43,558 nucleotides of DNA from Paracoccus marinaquae (GTDB taxonomy: Bacteria; Pseudomonadota; Alphaproteobacteria; Rhodobacterales; Rhodobacteraceae). Shown here in pieces: positions 18,235 to 25,716 of this stretch. Position numbers and translations under genes: made by a program. Every line of letters starts with the position of its first letter. The first letter of the stretch is position 1. The notes beneath the pieces were generated by a model. That model was given only the letters and a program-made list of their open reading frames with translations, searched no databases and had not been told where the DNA came from. The stretch covers positions 1 through 43,558 of the forward strand of contig NZ_JAHKNG010000031.1 in NCBI RefSeq assembly GCF_018860165.1, in the 5' to 3' direction.

Positions 18235-18630
18235 ATGACCGAAGCGGATGGCGTCGAGATCGCCGGGCAGTGCCTGTGCGGGGCGGTGCGATTCTCCGGG
18301 CGGCGGCCCGACCCCGAGGTCGTGGCCTGCCATTGCGGCCAGTGCCGCCGCTGGTCGGGCCATGTCTGGGCCTCCTTCTATCTGGAAAGCCCGGTGATCG
18401 CGGGCGAGGCGCTGCGCTGGTACCGCTCGTCGGCCGAGGCCGAGCGGGGGTTCTGTTCGACCTGCGGGACATCGCTGTTCTGGCGGCCGGTCGGGCGCGA
18501 GACACTCTCGGTCTCGCCCGGCGCGGTCGACAATCCGACGGGGCTGGAACTTCGCAGCCACATCTATGTGGCCGACAAGGGCGATTACTACCGGATCGCC
18601 GACGACCTGCCGCAGCAGGCACAGGGATGA
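18235..18630 (+). CDS. GFA-fold (CENP-V/GFA) zinc protein, first of a tandem pair
   Basis: This 131-residue protein has the GFA domain cysteines: CLCGAVRF near residues 13-20, VACHCGQCRRWSGH near 32-45 and CSTCGTSLFWRP near 74-85. The family is named after glutathione-dependent formaldehyde-activating enzyme, but most members have no tested activity. ATG 18235 follows ggaggagag closely and starts in the divergent gap facing the sensor kinase. Its stop overlaps the start of a second GFA gene (ATGA). A 45-bp stretch around the second cysteine motif is almost identical in both copies. Confidence 0.88.
   Translation: MTEADGVEIAGQCLCGAVRFSGRRPDPEVVACHCGQCRRWSGHVWASFYLESPVIAGEALRWYRSSAEAERGFCSTCGTSLFWRPVGRETLSVSPGAVDNPTGLELRSHIYVADKGDYYRIADDLPQQAQG
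18328..18372 (+). repeat. 45-bp near-identical direct repeat, copy 1
   Basis: This stretch in the first GFA gene differs from 18702-18746 in the second by one base (C/T in a synonymous Arg codon). It encodes the CHCGQCRRWSGHVWA metal-site motif. The genes are far less alike elsewhere. Confidence 0.9.
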
Positions 18631-18995
18631 AGTGGCACGGCGCCTGCCTTTGCGGTGCGGTGGCGTTTTCGGGCGAGGGCCGCGCGGTGGCAGCGCATGA
18701 ATGCCATTGCGGCCAGTGCCGTCGCTGGTCGGGCCATGTCTGGGCCTATGTCACCATGCGCTGGCCGGCGCTGCACTTCAGCCGTGACGAGGCCTTGTGC
18801 TGGTATCGCCACAGCCCGCGCGCCACGCGCGGCTTCTGCGGCACATGCGGCTCAGGCCTGTTCTGGCGGCCCGAGGGCACGAACCGGGTCGATGTCTCGG
18901 CCGGCGCCCTGGACCTGCCCACCGGCCTGCGGCTTGGCTCGGTCAGCTATCCGCAGTATCGGGGCGACTATTGTGTGCCGGGATGGCTGAAATGA
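18627..18995 (+). CDS. GFA-fold zinc protein, second of a tandem pair
   Basis: This 122-residue paralogue of the preceding gene has ACLCGAVAFSG near residues 7-16, ECHCGQCRRWSGHVWA near 25-40 and FCGTCGSGLFWRP near 69-82, so all metal-site cysteines are present. The start overlaps the first GFA stop (ATGA) and its own stop overlaps the LysE start. Outside the metal motif and the FWRP region the two proteins differ clearly, so this is an old duplication, perhaps partly homogenised. Substrates are unknown. Confidence 0.88.
   Translation: MKWHGACLCGAVAFSGEGRAVAAHECHCGQCRRWSGHVWAYVTMRWPALHFSRDEALCWYRHSPRATRGFCGTCGSGLFWRPEGTNRVDVSAGALDLPTGLRLGSVSYPQYRGDYCVPGWLK
18702..18746 (+). repeat. 45-bp near-identical direct repeat, copy 2
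   Basis: The partner of 18328-18372, in the second GFA gene, with a single base difference. It lies 374 bp downstream in the same orientation and reading frame. Confidence 0.9.
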
Positions 18996-19618
18996 TCTGG
19001 GACAGCTTGTCGAATATTCCTCTGGCGGAACTGCTGGCTTTCGTCGCCGGCGGGCTGCTGTTGAACTTCGTTCCCGGCCAGGATGTGTTCTTCGCCAGTG
19101 CCTGCGGCATTCAGGGCGGGCCGCGGGCGGGCGCGCTGGCCGGGTTCGGCGTCGGGCTGGGGGTGCTGTTTCACCTGATGCTGGCCACGCTGGGGCTTGG
19201 CGCGGTCGTCGCCGCCCATCCCGGGGCATTGATGGCGGTGAAATATGCCGGCGCCGCCTATCTCATGTGGCTGGCCTTCAAAAGCTGGAATACCGGGCCG
19301 GTCGAGCCGCAGGCCCGTGCCGCGCGCGCGCCCTGGGCGATCATCCGGCGCGGCGCCCTGTCCAATATCCTCAATCCCAAGCCGGTGCTGTTCCTGCTGG
19401 CCTTCCTGCCGCAATTCACCAGCCCGGCTTACGGCCCGATCTGGCAGCAGATCCTTGGGCTGGGGCTGATCTTCGCCGTCACCGGGACGCTGGTGACGAT
19501 GGGCTACGGCATCGTCGCGGGCCATGCCGGGCAGATGCTGGGCCGTCGCCTGCGTCTCGTGAACCGGGTCGCCGCCGTGATATTTGCCGGCCTCGCGCTG
19601 CGCCTTGTGGCGAAATGA
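18992..19618 (+). CDS. LysE/RhtB family exporter
   Basis: This 208-residue membrane protein has the LysE-family N-terminus (LAFVAGGLLLNFVPGQDVFFASACG), where the family has a proline-glycine pair after the first helix, followed by GFGVGLGVLFHLMLATLGL and KYAGAAYLMWLAFKSW. About six helices are expected. Members export amino acids or other small amphiphilic molecules; the substrate is not readable. ATG 18992 overlaps the GFA stop (ATGA); an in-frame ATG at 18983 would add three residues. Its stop overlaps the pseudouridine synthase start. Confidence 0.9.
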   Translation: MIWDSLSNIPLAELLAFVAGGLLLNFVPGQDVFFASACGIQGGPRAGALAGFGVGLGVLFHLMLATLGLGAVVAAHPGALMAVKYAGAAYLMWLAFKSWNTGPVEPQARAARAPWAIIRRGALSNILNPKPVLFLLAFLPQFTSPAYGPIWQQILGLGLIFAVTGTLVTMGYGIVAGHAGQMLGRRLRLVNRVAAVIFAGLALRLVAK

Positions 19619-20262
19619 GCTTTGCCTACGCCCCGCCACCCGGCATGCCCGAGGTCATACATGCCGATCACGAAATCCTCGTGGTCGACAAGCCCGCGGG
19701 CCTCTTGTCGGTGCCGGGCCGGGGGCCGGACAAGGCCGATTGCCTGATCGAGCGGTTGCGTGGCGCCTTTCCGACCGTCCTGCTGGTGCATCGGCTGGAT
19801 CTGGACACCTCGGGGGTGATCGTCTTCGGGCTGACGCCGCATGCGCAGCGGCATCTGTCAAAGCAGTTCGAGGAGCGGCGCACGAAAAAGGCCTATGTCG
19901 CCCGCGTCGCCGGCCTCCTCCAGCCGAAGACCGGCCGGGTCGATCTGCCGCTGATCGTGGACTGGCCGAACCGGCCCCGGCAGAAGGTCGACCACGTTGA
20001 AGGCCGGCCGGCGCAGACCGACTGGCGGGTGATCCGCGCGGGCGAGGACGAGACGCGGGTGCGGCTGTTCCCGCTGACCGGGCGCAGCCATCAACTGCGG
20101 GTGCATATGGCCGCGACCGGGCATCCGATCCTTGGGGATCCGCTCTATGCGACGGGTGCCGCCGCCGATCATCCGCGGCTGATGCTGCATGCCGAGAGCC
20201 TGCGGCTGAAACATCCCGACAGCGGCGTGCAGGTGACCTTCTCCGCGCCTGTGCCGTTCTGA
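19615..20262 (+). CDS. rluA: RluA family pseudouridine synthase
   Basis: This 215-residue enzyme isomerises uridine to pseudouridine in RNA. The catalytic aspartate is in LVHRLDLDTSGVIVFG near residue 62, with KPAGLLSVPGRGPD near 25-37, KKAYVARVAG near 92 and the binding motif PLTGRSHQLRVHMAATGHPILGD near 145-165. No S4 domain precedes it, and the length matches E. coli RluA (23S rRNA U746 and tRNA U32), so that role is likely but the target is not proven. ATG 19615 overlaps the LysE stop (ATGA). It is the last of four genes with overlapping ends. Confidence 0.88.
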   Translation: MSFAYAPPPGMPEVIHADHEILVVDKPAGLLSVPGRGPDKADCLIERLRGAFPTVLLVHRLDLDTSGVIVFGLTPHAQRHLSKQFEERRTKKAYVARVAGLLQPKTGRVDLPLIVDWPNRPRQKVDHVEGRPAQTDWRVIRAGEDETRVRLFPLTGRSHQLRVHMAATGHPILGDPLYATGAAADHPRLMLHAESLRLKHPDSGVQVTFSAPVPF

Positions 20263-20320
20263 CGCCGGCCTCGACGACCACGGCACGGCTGAGGGCGCCG
20301 GGCCGCCACGTCGCAGGCTC

Positions 20321-21160
20321 TCAGCGGTCGAACTGGGGCAGGGCGATGCGGGCGACCTGCTCGACGATGGGATCGACCGACAGGGGATGCGCCTCGTTGG
20401 AATGGTCCTCGGGGTTGCCGATATTCTGCCAGACCCCGCCCTTGTAGATCTCGAGGGCGGCAAAGCGGGCCTTGTAATCCATCTTGCGGCTGCCCGGAAC
20501 CCAGTAGCCAAGATAGACATAGGGCAAGCCGGCAGCACGGGCGATCTCGATGTGATCGAGGATCAGATAGGTGCCAAGGCTGGCCGCGCGCAGCGCCGGG
20601 TCGTAGAAGCTGTAGACAAGGCTCAGCCCGTCATCCAGCACATCGGTCAGGCAGACGGCGGCCAGATGATCCTCGCCCTGAACAGCCTTTCCGGCTGCGG
20701 TGGCGCGTTGGCGGTATTCGATCACGCGGGTCTTGACCGGGGTTTCCTCGATCATCGCGGCAAATTCGAAGATGTCCATGTCGGCCATGCCGCCATCGGC
20801 ATGACGACGGTCGAGATAGCGGCGGAACAGGTCGAACTGCTCTTCGGTCGCCCAGGCGCTGGTCGCCAGCCGGCGCAGGTTCACGTTGCGCCGCTGCAGC
20901 CGCCGCTGGGTCCGTGAGGCGACAAAATCCGCGACCCGGATACGCGCCGACATGCAGGCCACGCAGCTTTCGCAACTGGGGCGGTAGAGGACGTTCTGCG
21001 AGCGGCGAAAGCCTTGCCGGGACAGTGCGTTGTTCAGCTCGGCCGCGTTGTCGCCATGCAGGGCCGTGAACAGCTTGCGTTCGGCCCGGCCGTGCAGATA
21101 GGGGCAGGGCTGCGGAGCCGTCACATAGAACTGCGGCGCATGCGGAAGCGTGTGGCGCAT
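20321..21160 (-). CDS. bpt: Aspartate/glutamate leucyltransferase (Bpt)
   Basis: This 279-residue enzyme adds leucine from Leu-tRNA to proteins starting with Asp or Glu, marking them for ClpS/ClpAP under the N-end rule. Visible features are [17 protein letters not shown] near residues 18-34, the cysteine cluster [16 protein letters not shown] near 58-73, [21 protein letters not shown] near 115-126 and the C-terminal GNAT-like part [32 protein letters not shown]. All conserved cysteines are present. It is transcribed divergently from glnE, with about 200 bp between the starts. Confidence 0.94.
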   Translation of the reverse strand: MRHTLPHAPQFYVTAPQPCPYLHGRAERKLFTALHGDNAAELNNALSRQGFRRSQNVLYRPSCESCVACMSARIRVADFVASRTQRRLQRRNVNLRRLATSAWATEEQFDLFRRYLDRRHADGGMADMDIFEFAAMIEETPVKTRVIEYRQRATAAGKAVQGEDHLAAVCLTDVLDDGLSLVYSFYDPALRAASLGTYLILDHIEIARAAGLPYVYLGYWVPGSRKMDYKARFAALEIYKGGVWQNIGNPEDHSNEAHPLSVDPIVEQVARIALPQFDR

Positions 21161-21326
21161 CAGGCGTACCTCGCGCCCAGTCTGAAGCTGTCACATCTGA
21201 TCATGCGCGTGCTTGAGAGTCCCGTTTCACCCGGCAGTGGATCCGATGCGAAGCCTAGCAATGAATTCCTGATGCGCCAAGCCGGGAATGGGTCGGAACC
21301 GTCCGTCTCACGCAATGTCACATGCG

Positions 21327-21354
21327 TTGACGGCGCAGGGGCTTGCTCTACTGT
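21327..21354 (+). promoter_or_regulatory. Candidate glnE promoter close to the start codon
   Basis: TTGACG (21327-21332), a 16-bp spacer and TACTGT (21349-21354) resemble a sigma-70 promoter. The ATG of glnE is at 21362, seven bases after the -10, so a transcript would start at or next to the start codon. No good ribosome binding site is present. Confidence 0.4.
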
Positions 21355-21361
21355 GGCGGGC

Positions 21362-24172
21362 ATGAGCTTCGATGCCGCCATCACCCGCCTGCCGCTGCCG
21401 GCCGATCCGGACCGTGCCGGTCATATCCGCGACCTGTTCGGCGGTCAGCCGGCGCAGTTGACCGGGCTTCTGGCGGCCACTGCCGGTTGCAGCCCCTTTC
21501 TGGCCGGGCTGATCGAGATCGAGGCCGACTGGCTGCGCTCGGGCTGGCTGGATCATGACGACGTGGTGGGCCGCGAGACGGAGGGTTTCGCGGATCTCGA
21601 TGCGGCCGATCTGGGCGTCGGGCTGCGCCGGGCCAAACGGCGGGTGGCGCTGCGCTGTGCGCTGGCCGATCTGGGCGGGGTCTGGCCGCTGGAGCGGGTG
21701 ACCGGCGCGCTGTCCGATCTGGCTGACCGGGCGGTCGATCTGGCCCTCAGGGTGCATGTCGCGCATGAGGCGCGGCGCGGCAAGCTGCCGGAATCGGATG
21801 CCGAGGTGGGCGGTGTCTTCGCGCTGGCCATGGGCAAGGGCGGTGCGCGCGAGCTGAACTACAGCTCGGATATCGACCTGATCGTGTTCTATGACGACAG
21901 CGCCTATGCCGAGGCCGATCAGCACGAGGCCCGCGCGGCGCTGATCCGCGCTACCCGCAAGATGGCCGCGACGCTGTCGGATCTGACCGAACATGGCTAT
22001 GTCTTTCGCACCGACCTGCGCCTGCGCCCCGACGCGGCGGTGACGCCGGTCTGCATCTCGGCCGCCGCCGCGCTGGCCTATTACGAGGCCGAGGGCCGGA
22101 CATGGGAGCGCGCGGCCTTCATCAAGGCGCGCGCGGTCGCGGGCGACATCGCGGCGGGCGAGCGTTTCCTGCACGAGCTGCGACCCTTCGTCTGGCGCAA
22201 GCACCTGGATTTCGCTGCCATTCAGGACGCCCATGACATGCGGCTGCGGATCCGCGACCACAAGGGGCTGGGCGGCCGGCTCGAGGTGCCGGGCCACAAC
22301 ATGAAGCTGGGCCGCGGCGGGATCCGCGAGATCGAGTTCTTCACCCAGACACGGCAGTTGATCGCCGGCGGCCGCGATCCGGATCTGCGCAGCCGCGACA
22401 CCGTGGGCGGGCTGGCCGCGCTGGCCGCGAAGGGCTGGACCTCGGATGAGATCGCGCGCGAACTGACCGATCACTATCGGCAGCACCGCGATATCGAACA
22501 CCGCATCCAGATGGTGAACGACGCCCAGACCCACAGCCTGCCGAAGGACCGCGAGGGTCTGGCCGTGATCGCCGCGATGATGGGCGAGGCCGATGTCGAC
22601 GCCTGGTCGGCGCGGCTGAAGGCGCGGCTGGAACGGGTGCATGACCTGACCGAATCCTTCTTCGCGCCGGGCGAGACGGGCGCGCGCCCCGAGATGTCGC
22701 CCGAGGCGCGCGAAATCATCGACCGCTGGCAGGGCTATGCCGCGCTGCGCTCGGCCCGCGCGCAGCAGATCTTCAAGCGGGTCGAGCCGGAACTGCTGAC
22801 CCGGATGGCACGGACCGGTCATCCGGACGAGGCGCTGGCGCGTTTCGACAGCTTCCTTGCCGGTCTGCCGGCCGGGGTGCAGCTGTTCTCGCTGTTCGAG
22901 GCCAATCCGCAGCTGATCGAACTGATCGTCGATATCTGCGGAACCGCGCCGGGGCTGGCCGCCTATCTGGCGCGGCATCCGGCGGTGCTGGACGCGGTTC
23001 TGGGCGGCAGCTTCTTCGCGCCCTGGCCGGGGATGACGGGGCTGCGCGAGGGGCTGGCGGAGGTCTTGGATTCGGCCCTGATGGCTGCCGGCGGTGGCTA
23101 TGAGGCGGCGCTGGATGCGGCGCGGCGTTGGGCGCATGAATGGCATTTTCGCATCGGCGTGCATCATCTGCGCGGGCTGATCGATGCCGATGAGGCGGGG
23201 CTGCAATATGCCGATCTGGCCGACGCCTGCGTGGCGGCGCTGTTTCCGGTGACGGCGGCGGATTTCGCCCGCCGCCACGGCCCGGCGCCGGGATTCGGGG
23301 CGGTGGTCCTTGGCATGGGTTCGCTTGGGGCGCGGATGCTGAATGCGGGCTCGGATCTCGACCTGATCGTGATCTATGACGCGGGCGGGATCGACAGTTC
23401 CGACGGCCCGCGCCCGCTGGCCACGCGGCCCTATTATGCCAGGCTGACCCAGGCGATGATCACGGCGGTTTCGGCCCTGACTGCCGCCGGCCGGCTTTAC
23501 GAGGTCGATATGCGGCTGCGACCATCGGGGCGGCAGGGGCCGGTGGCGACCTCGGTGCAGAGCTTCGAGAACTACCAGATGGCCGAGGCCTGGACATGGG
23601 AGCATCTGGCGCTGACGCGGGCGCGGATCGTCGCGGGCGCCGGGGCCGCGGCCGGGGAACTGGCCGACCGGGTCGAGGCGCTGCGGCTGCAGGTGTTGCG
23701 CCATCACAGCGGCGACCGGCGGATCATGCCCGACCTGGCCGGGATGCGCGCCCGGATTTTCGCCGCCAAGGCCCCGGATGGCGACTGGGATGGCAAGATC
23801 GGCCCCGGCCGGCTGCAGGATATCGAGTTGCTGGCCCAGTCCTGTGCCCTGCGTGCGGGCGATCCGGCGCGGGCGACGCTGGCGCAACTGCGGGCCGGGG
23901 CGCGGGCCGGGCTGCTGCCGCGCGAGGCGGCCGAGCGGCTTGCCTCCGTCTGGCGGTTCCTGTGGCGACTGCGTGCCTCGGGGCGGTTGCTGACCGAACA
24001 GCCGCTGGACATGGATGAGATCGGTCTCGGCGGTCAGGAGTTTCTGCTGCGCGAGACCGGCTGCGAGGATCTGGCCGCACTCGAGCGCGGGTTGCTGAGC
24101 CGGGTCGAGGACGCCGCCGGCCTCATCGGGGCGGAACTGCCGCCGCCCTCCCCCGAGGGCGAGGCGGCGTAG
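21362..24172 (+). CDS. glnE: Bifunctional glutamine synthetase adenylyltransferase/deadenylylase
   Basis: This 936-residue protein controls glutamine synthetase by adding and removing AMP, in response to PII protein and glutamine. It has the double nucleotidyltransferase layout. The N-terminal deadenylylase half has AMGKGGARELNYSSDIDLIVFYD near residue 155 and YVFRTDLRLRPDA near 217. The C-terminal adenylyltransferase half has LGMGSLGARMLNAGSDLDLIVIYD near residue 655 and YEVDMRLRPSGRQG near 715. The metal-binding DxD pairs are intact in both halves. ATG 21362 gives the family N-terminus. A short hairpin (ggcggc/gccgcc, 24163-24177) spans its stop codon, facing the convergent rsmB gene. Confidence 0.95.
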   Translation: MSFDAAITRLPLPADPDRAGHIRDLFGGQPAQLTGLLAATAGCSPFLAGLIEIEADWLRSGWLDHDDVVGRETEGFADLDAADLGVGLRRAKRRVALRCALADLGGVWPLERVTGALSDLADRAVDLALRVHVAHEARRGKLPESDAEVGGVFALAMGKGGARELNYSSDIDLIVFYDDSAYAEADQHEARAALIRATRKMAATLSDLTEHGYVFRTDLRLRPDAAVTPVCISAAAALAYYEAEGRTWERAAFIKARAVAGDIAAGERFLHELRPFVWRKHLDFAAIQDAHDMRLRIRDHKGLGGRLEVPGHNMKLGRGGIREIEFFTQTRQLIAGGRDPDLRSRDTVGGLAALAAKGWTSDEIARELTDHYRQHRDIEHRIQMVNDAQTHSLPKDREGLAVIAAMMGEADVDAWSARLKARLERVHDLTESFFAPGETGARPEMSPEAREIIDRWQGYAALRSARAQQIFKRVEPELLTRMARTGHPDEALARFDSFLAGLPAGVQLFSLFEANPQLIELIVDICGTAPGLAAYLARHPAVLDAVLGGSFFAPWPGMTGLREGLAEVLDSALMAAGGGYEAALDAARRWAHEWHFRIGVHHLRGLIDADEAGLQYADLADACVAALFPVTAADFARRHGPAPGFGAVVLGMGSLGARMLNAGSDLDLIVIYDAGGIDSSDGPRPLATRPYYARLTQAMITAVSALTAAGRLYEVDMRLRPSGRQGPVATSVQSFENYQMAEAWTWEHLALTRARIVAGAGAAAGELADRVEALRLQVLRHHSGDRRIMPDLAGMRARIFAAKAPDGDWDGKIGPGRLQDIELLAQSCALRAGDPARATLAQLRAGARAGLLPREAAERLASVWRFLWRLRASGRLLTEQPLDMDEIGLGGQEFLLRETGCEDLAALERGLLSRVEDAAGLIGAELPPPSPEGEAA

Positions 24173-24189
24173 CCGCCGCCGGCGGGCGT

Positions 24190-25452
24190 TCAGCCGTCGG
24201 CGGGCCGGCGCAGCCGGGCCATGAAGAATCCGTCCATCCCGCCGCGGTCCGGCCAGTAATCGGGGCGCAGGCGCAGCCCGCCCTCGGGGGTGATCCATCC
24301 GGGTTCGATCCCCGGCAGGCCGGGCGCCTCGACCGTCAGCCTGGGATGGCGGGCCAGTGCCGCAGCGATCTGCGCCTCGCCTTCATCGGGCAGCAGCGAA
24401 CAGACCGCATAGACCAGCCGCCCGCCCGGGGGGAGCAGCGTCAGCGCATGATCGATCAGCCGCGCCTGTAATCCGGTCAGATCCGCCAGGCCCGAGCCGT
24501 CGCGCAGGAACGGCAGGTCGGGATGGCGACGGATCGTGCCGGTGGCCGAACAGGGCGCGTCCAGCAGAATCGCGTCCAGCGGCGTGTCGGGCCGCCAGTC
24601 CAGGACATCGGCGGCCACGAGATCGGCGGCAAGCCGGCAGCGGCGCAGGTTCTCGGCCACCCGCTTCAGCCGGGTGGGGCTGACATCCACCGCAGTGACC
24701 CGTGCCCCGACGGCAGCGAGTTGCAGGGTCTTGCCGCCCGGCGCGGCGCAGAGATCGGCGATCCGTTCGCCCGGTTGCGGATCCAGCAACCGCACGGGCA
24801 GCGCGGCGGCGGCGTCCTGCACCCACCAGTCGCCTTCGGCAAAGCCCGGCAGGGCCGAGACCTGAACCGGCCCGCGCAGACGCAGCGAGCCGGTGGGCAA
24901 GGGCTCGGCGCCCTCGACCTGTGCTGCGCCGGGCTTGGGCGTCAGGTCCAGCGGCGCACCGGCCTGATGGGCAGCCTCGATGGCCAGGGCGGCATCCTCG
25001 CCCCAGGTGGCCACGACCGGCCCGCGCAGCCAGTCCGGCAGGCGCTGTGGCGGCAGTTCGGCCCAACCCTGATGCTGCGCCACCTTGCGCAGCACGGCGT
25101 TCACCATCCCGGTCGCGGCCTGCCCGCGCCGGCCCAGCCCGCGGGTCAGCGAGACCGCCGCATCGACGACGCCGTAGGCGGCCCCGCCCAGTTCCAGCAT
25201 CTCGACCGTGGCCAGCCGCAGCACGTCGGCGATCTGCGGCGCCGGCTTGCGGTTGACATGGGTCGACAGCACCGCATCGGCGCGATCCCGGTGGCGCAGG
25301 ACCTCGGCCGCCAGCCGCGCGGCGCGGGCCTGGTCCACGGCCGGCAGCGCTTTCAGCGCTCCCGCCTGATCGGACAGCGACAACCCGTCGCGCACCCCCT
25401 GCAGCAGGCGCAGCGCGCCTTTCCGCGCCTGATCGGTTCCCGGCTTTGCCAA
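24190..25452 (-). CDS. rsmB: 16S rRNA m5C967 methyltransferase (RsmB family)
   Basis: This 420-residue enzyme should methylate cytosine 967 of 16S rRNA using S-adenosylmethionine. An N-terminal NusB-like RNA-binding domain (about 1-135) has ARLAAEVLRHRDRADAVL and GAAYGVVDAAVSL. The C-terminal methyltransferase part shows WWVQDAAAALPVRLL, the SAM loop IADLCAAPGGKTLQLAA near residue 235, ILLDAPCSATGTIRRHPD near 300 and the catalytic cysteine in VYAVCSLLPDEGE near 350. It is convergent with glnE and divergent from the small SdhAF4-like gene, a pairing commonly seen in alphaproteobacteria. Length and motifs are normal. Confidence 0.93.
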   Translation of the reverse strand: MAKPGTDQARKGALRLLQGVRDGLSLSDQAGALKALPAVDQARAARLAAEVLRHRDRADAVLSTHVNRKPAPQIADVLRLATVEMLELGGAAYGVVDAAVSLTRGLGRRGQAATGMVNAVLRKVAQHQGWAELPPQRLPDWLRGPVVATWGEDAALAIEAAHQAGAPLDLTPKPGAAQVEGAEPLPTGSLRLRGPVQVSALPGFAEGDWWVQDAAAALPVRLLDPQPGERIADLCAAPGGKTLQLAAVGARVTAVDVSPTRLKRVAENLRRCRLAADLVAADVLDWRPDTPLDAILLDAPCSATGTIRRHPDLPFLRDGSGLADLTGLQARLIDHALTLLPPGGRLVYAVCSLLPDEGEAQIAAALARHPRLTVEAPGLPGIEPGWITPEGGLRLRPDYWPDRGGMDGFFMARLRRPADG

Positions 25453-25474
25453 AACGCTTTCCTTCGCCTAAGTC

Positions 25475-25502
25475 TTGTTCGAGACTGCGACAGAGCCATA
25501 AG
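25475..25502 (+). promoter_or_regulatory. Candidate promoter of the SdhAF4-like gene
   Basis: TTGTTC (25475-25480), 16 bp and CATAAG (25497-25502) resemble a sigma-70 promoter about 20 bp before the gene. The -35 lies inside a short inverted repeat agtct/agact (25471-25486). Confidence 0.35.
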
Positions 25503-25522
25503 CCCTATCAGGGGATGTTTCC

Positions 25523-25714
25523 ATGAGTGATCCAGCAGAAAACGACCGCCCCGACCTGCCGCCCGCCGCGCGCCGCGCCCTGGCCGAGGCCGCCGAACGC
25601 CGCCGGGCCGCCGAGGCCCGCGCGCCGCTGCCCACCGAATATGGCGGCCGTGACGGTCCGGAACCGGTGCGTTTCGGTGACTACGAGAAGAACGGCCTCG
25701 CGGTGGATTTCTGA
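25523..25714 (+). CDS. DUF1674 / succinate dehydrogenase assembly factor 4 (SdhAF4) family protein
   Basis: This 63-residue protein carries at its C-terminus the family motif YGGRDGPEPVRFGDYEKNG ending in VDF, preceded by an Ala/Arg-rich helix. In eukaryotes SDHAF4/Sdh8 binds flavinylated succinate dehydrogenase subunit A during assembly; alphaproteobacterial members are assumed but not generally shown to do the same. ATG 25523 is preceded by aggggat. The amidase gene starts 2 bp after its stop. Confidence 0.85.
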   Translation: MSDPAENDRPDLPPAARRALAEAAERRRAAEARAPLPTEYGGRDGPEPVRFGDYEKNGLAVDF

Positions 25715-25716
25715 GC

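Noticed and set aside
21308..24298. A very long open frame antisense to glnE
   Set aside because: It is a high-GC shadow: no recognisable motifs, Arg/Gln/Gly/His-rich composition, and it mirrors a complete GlnE.
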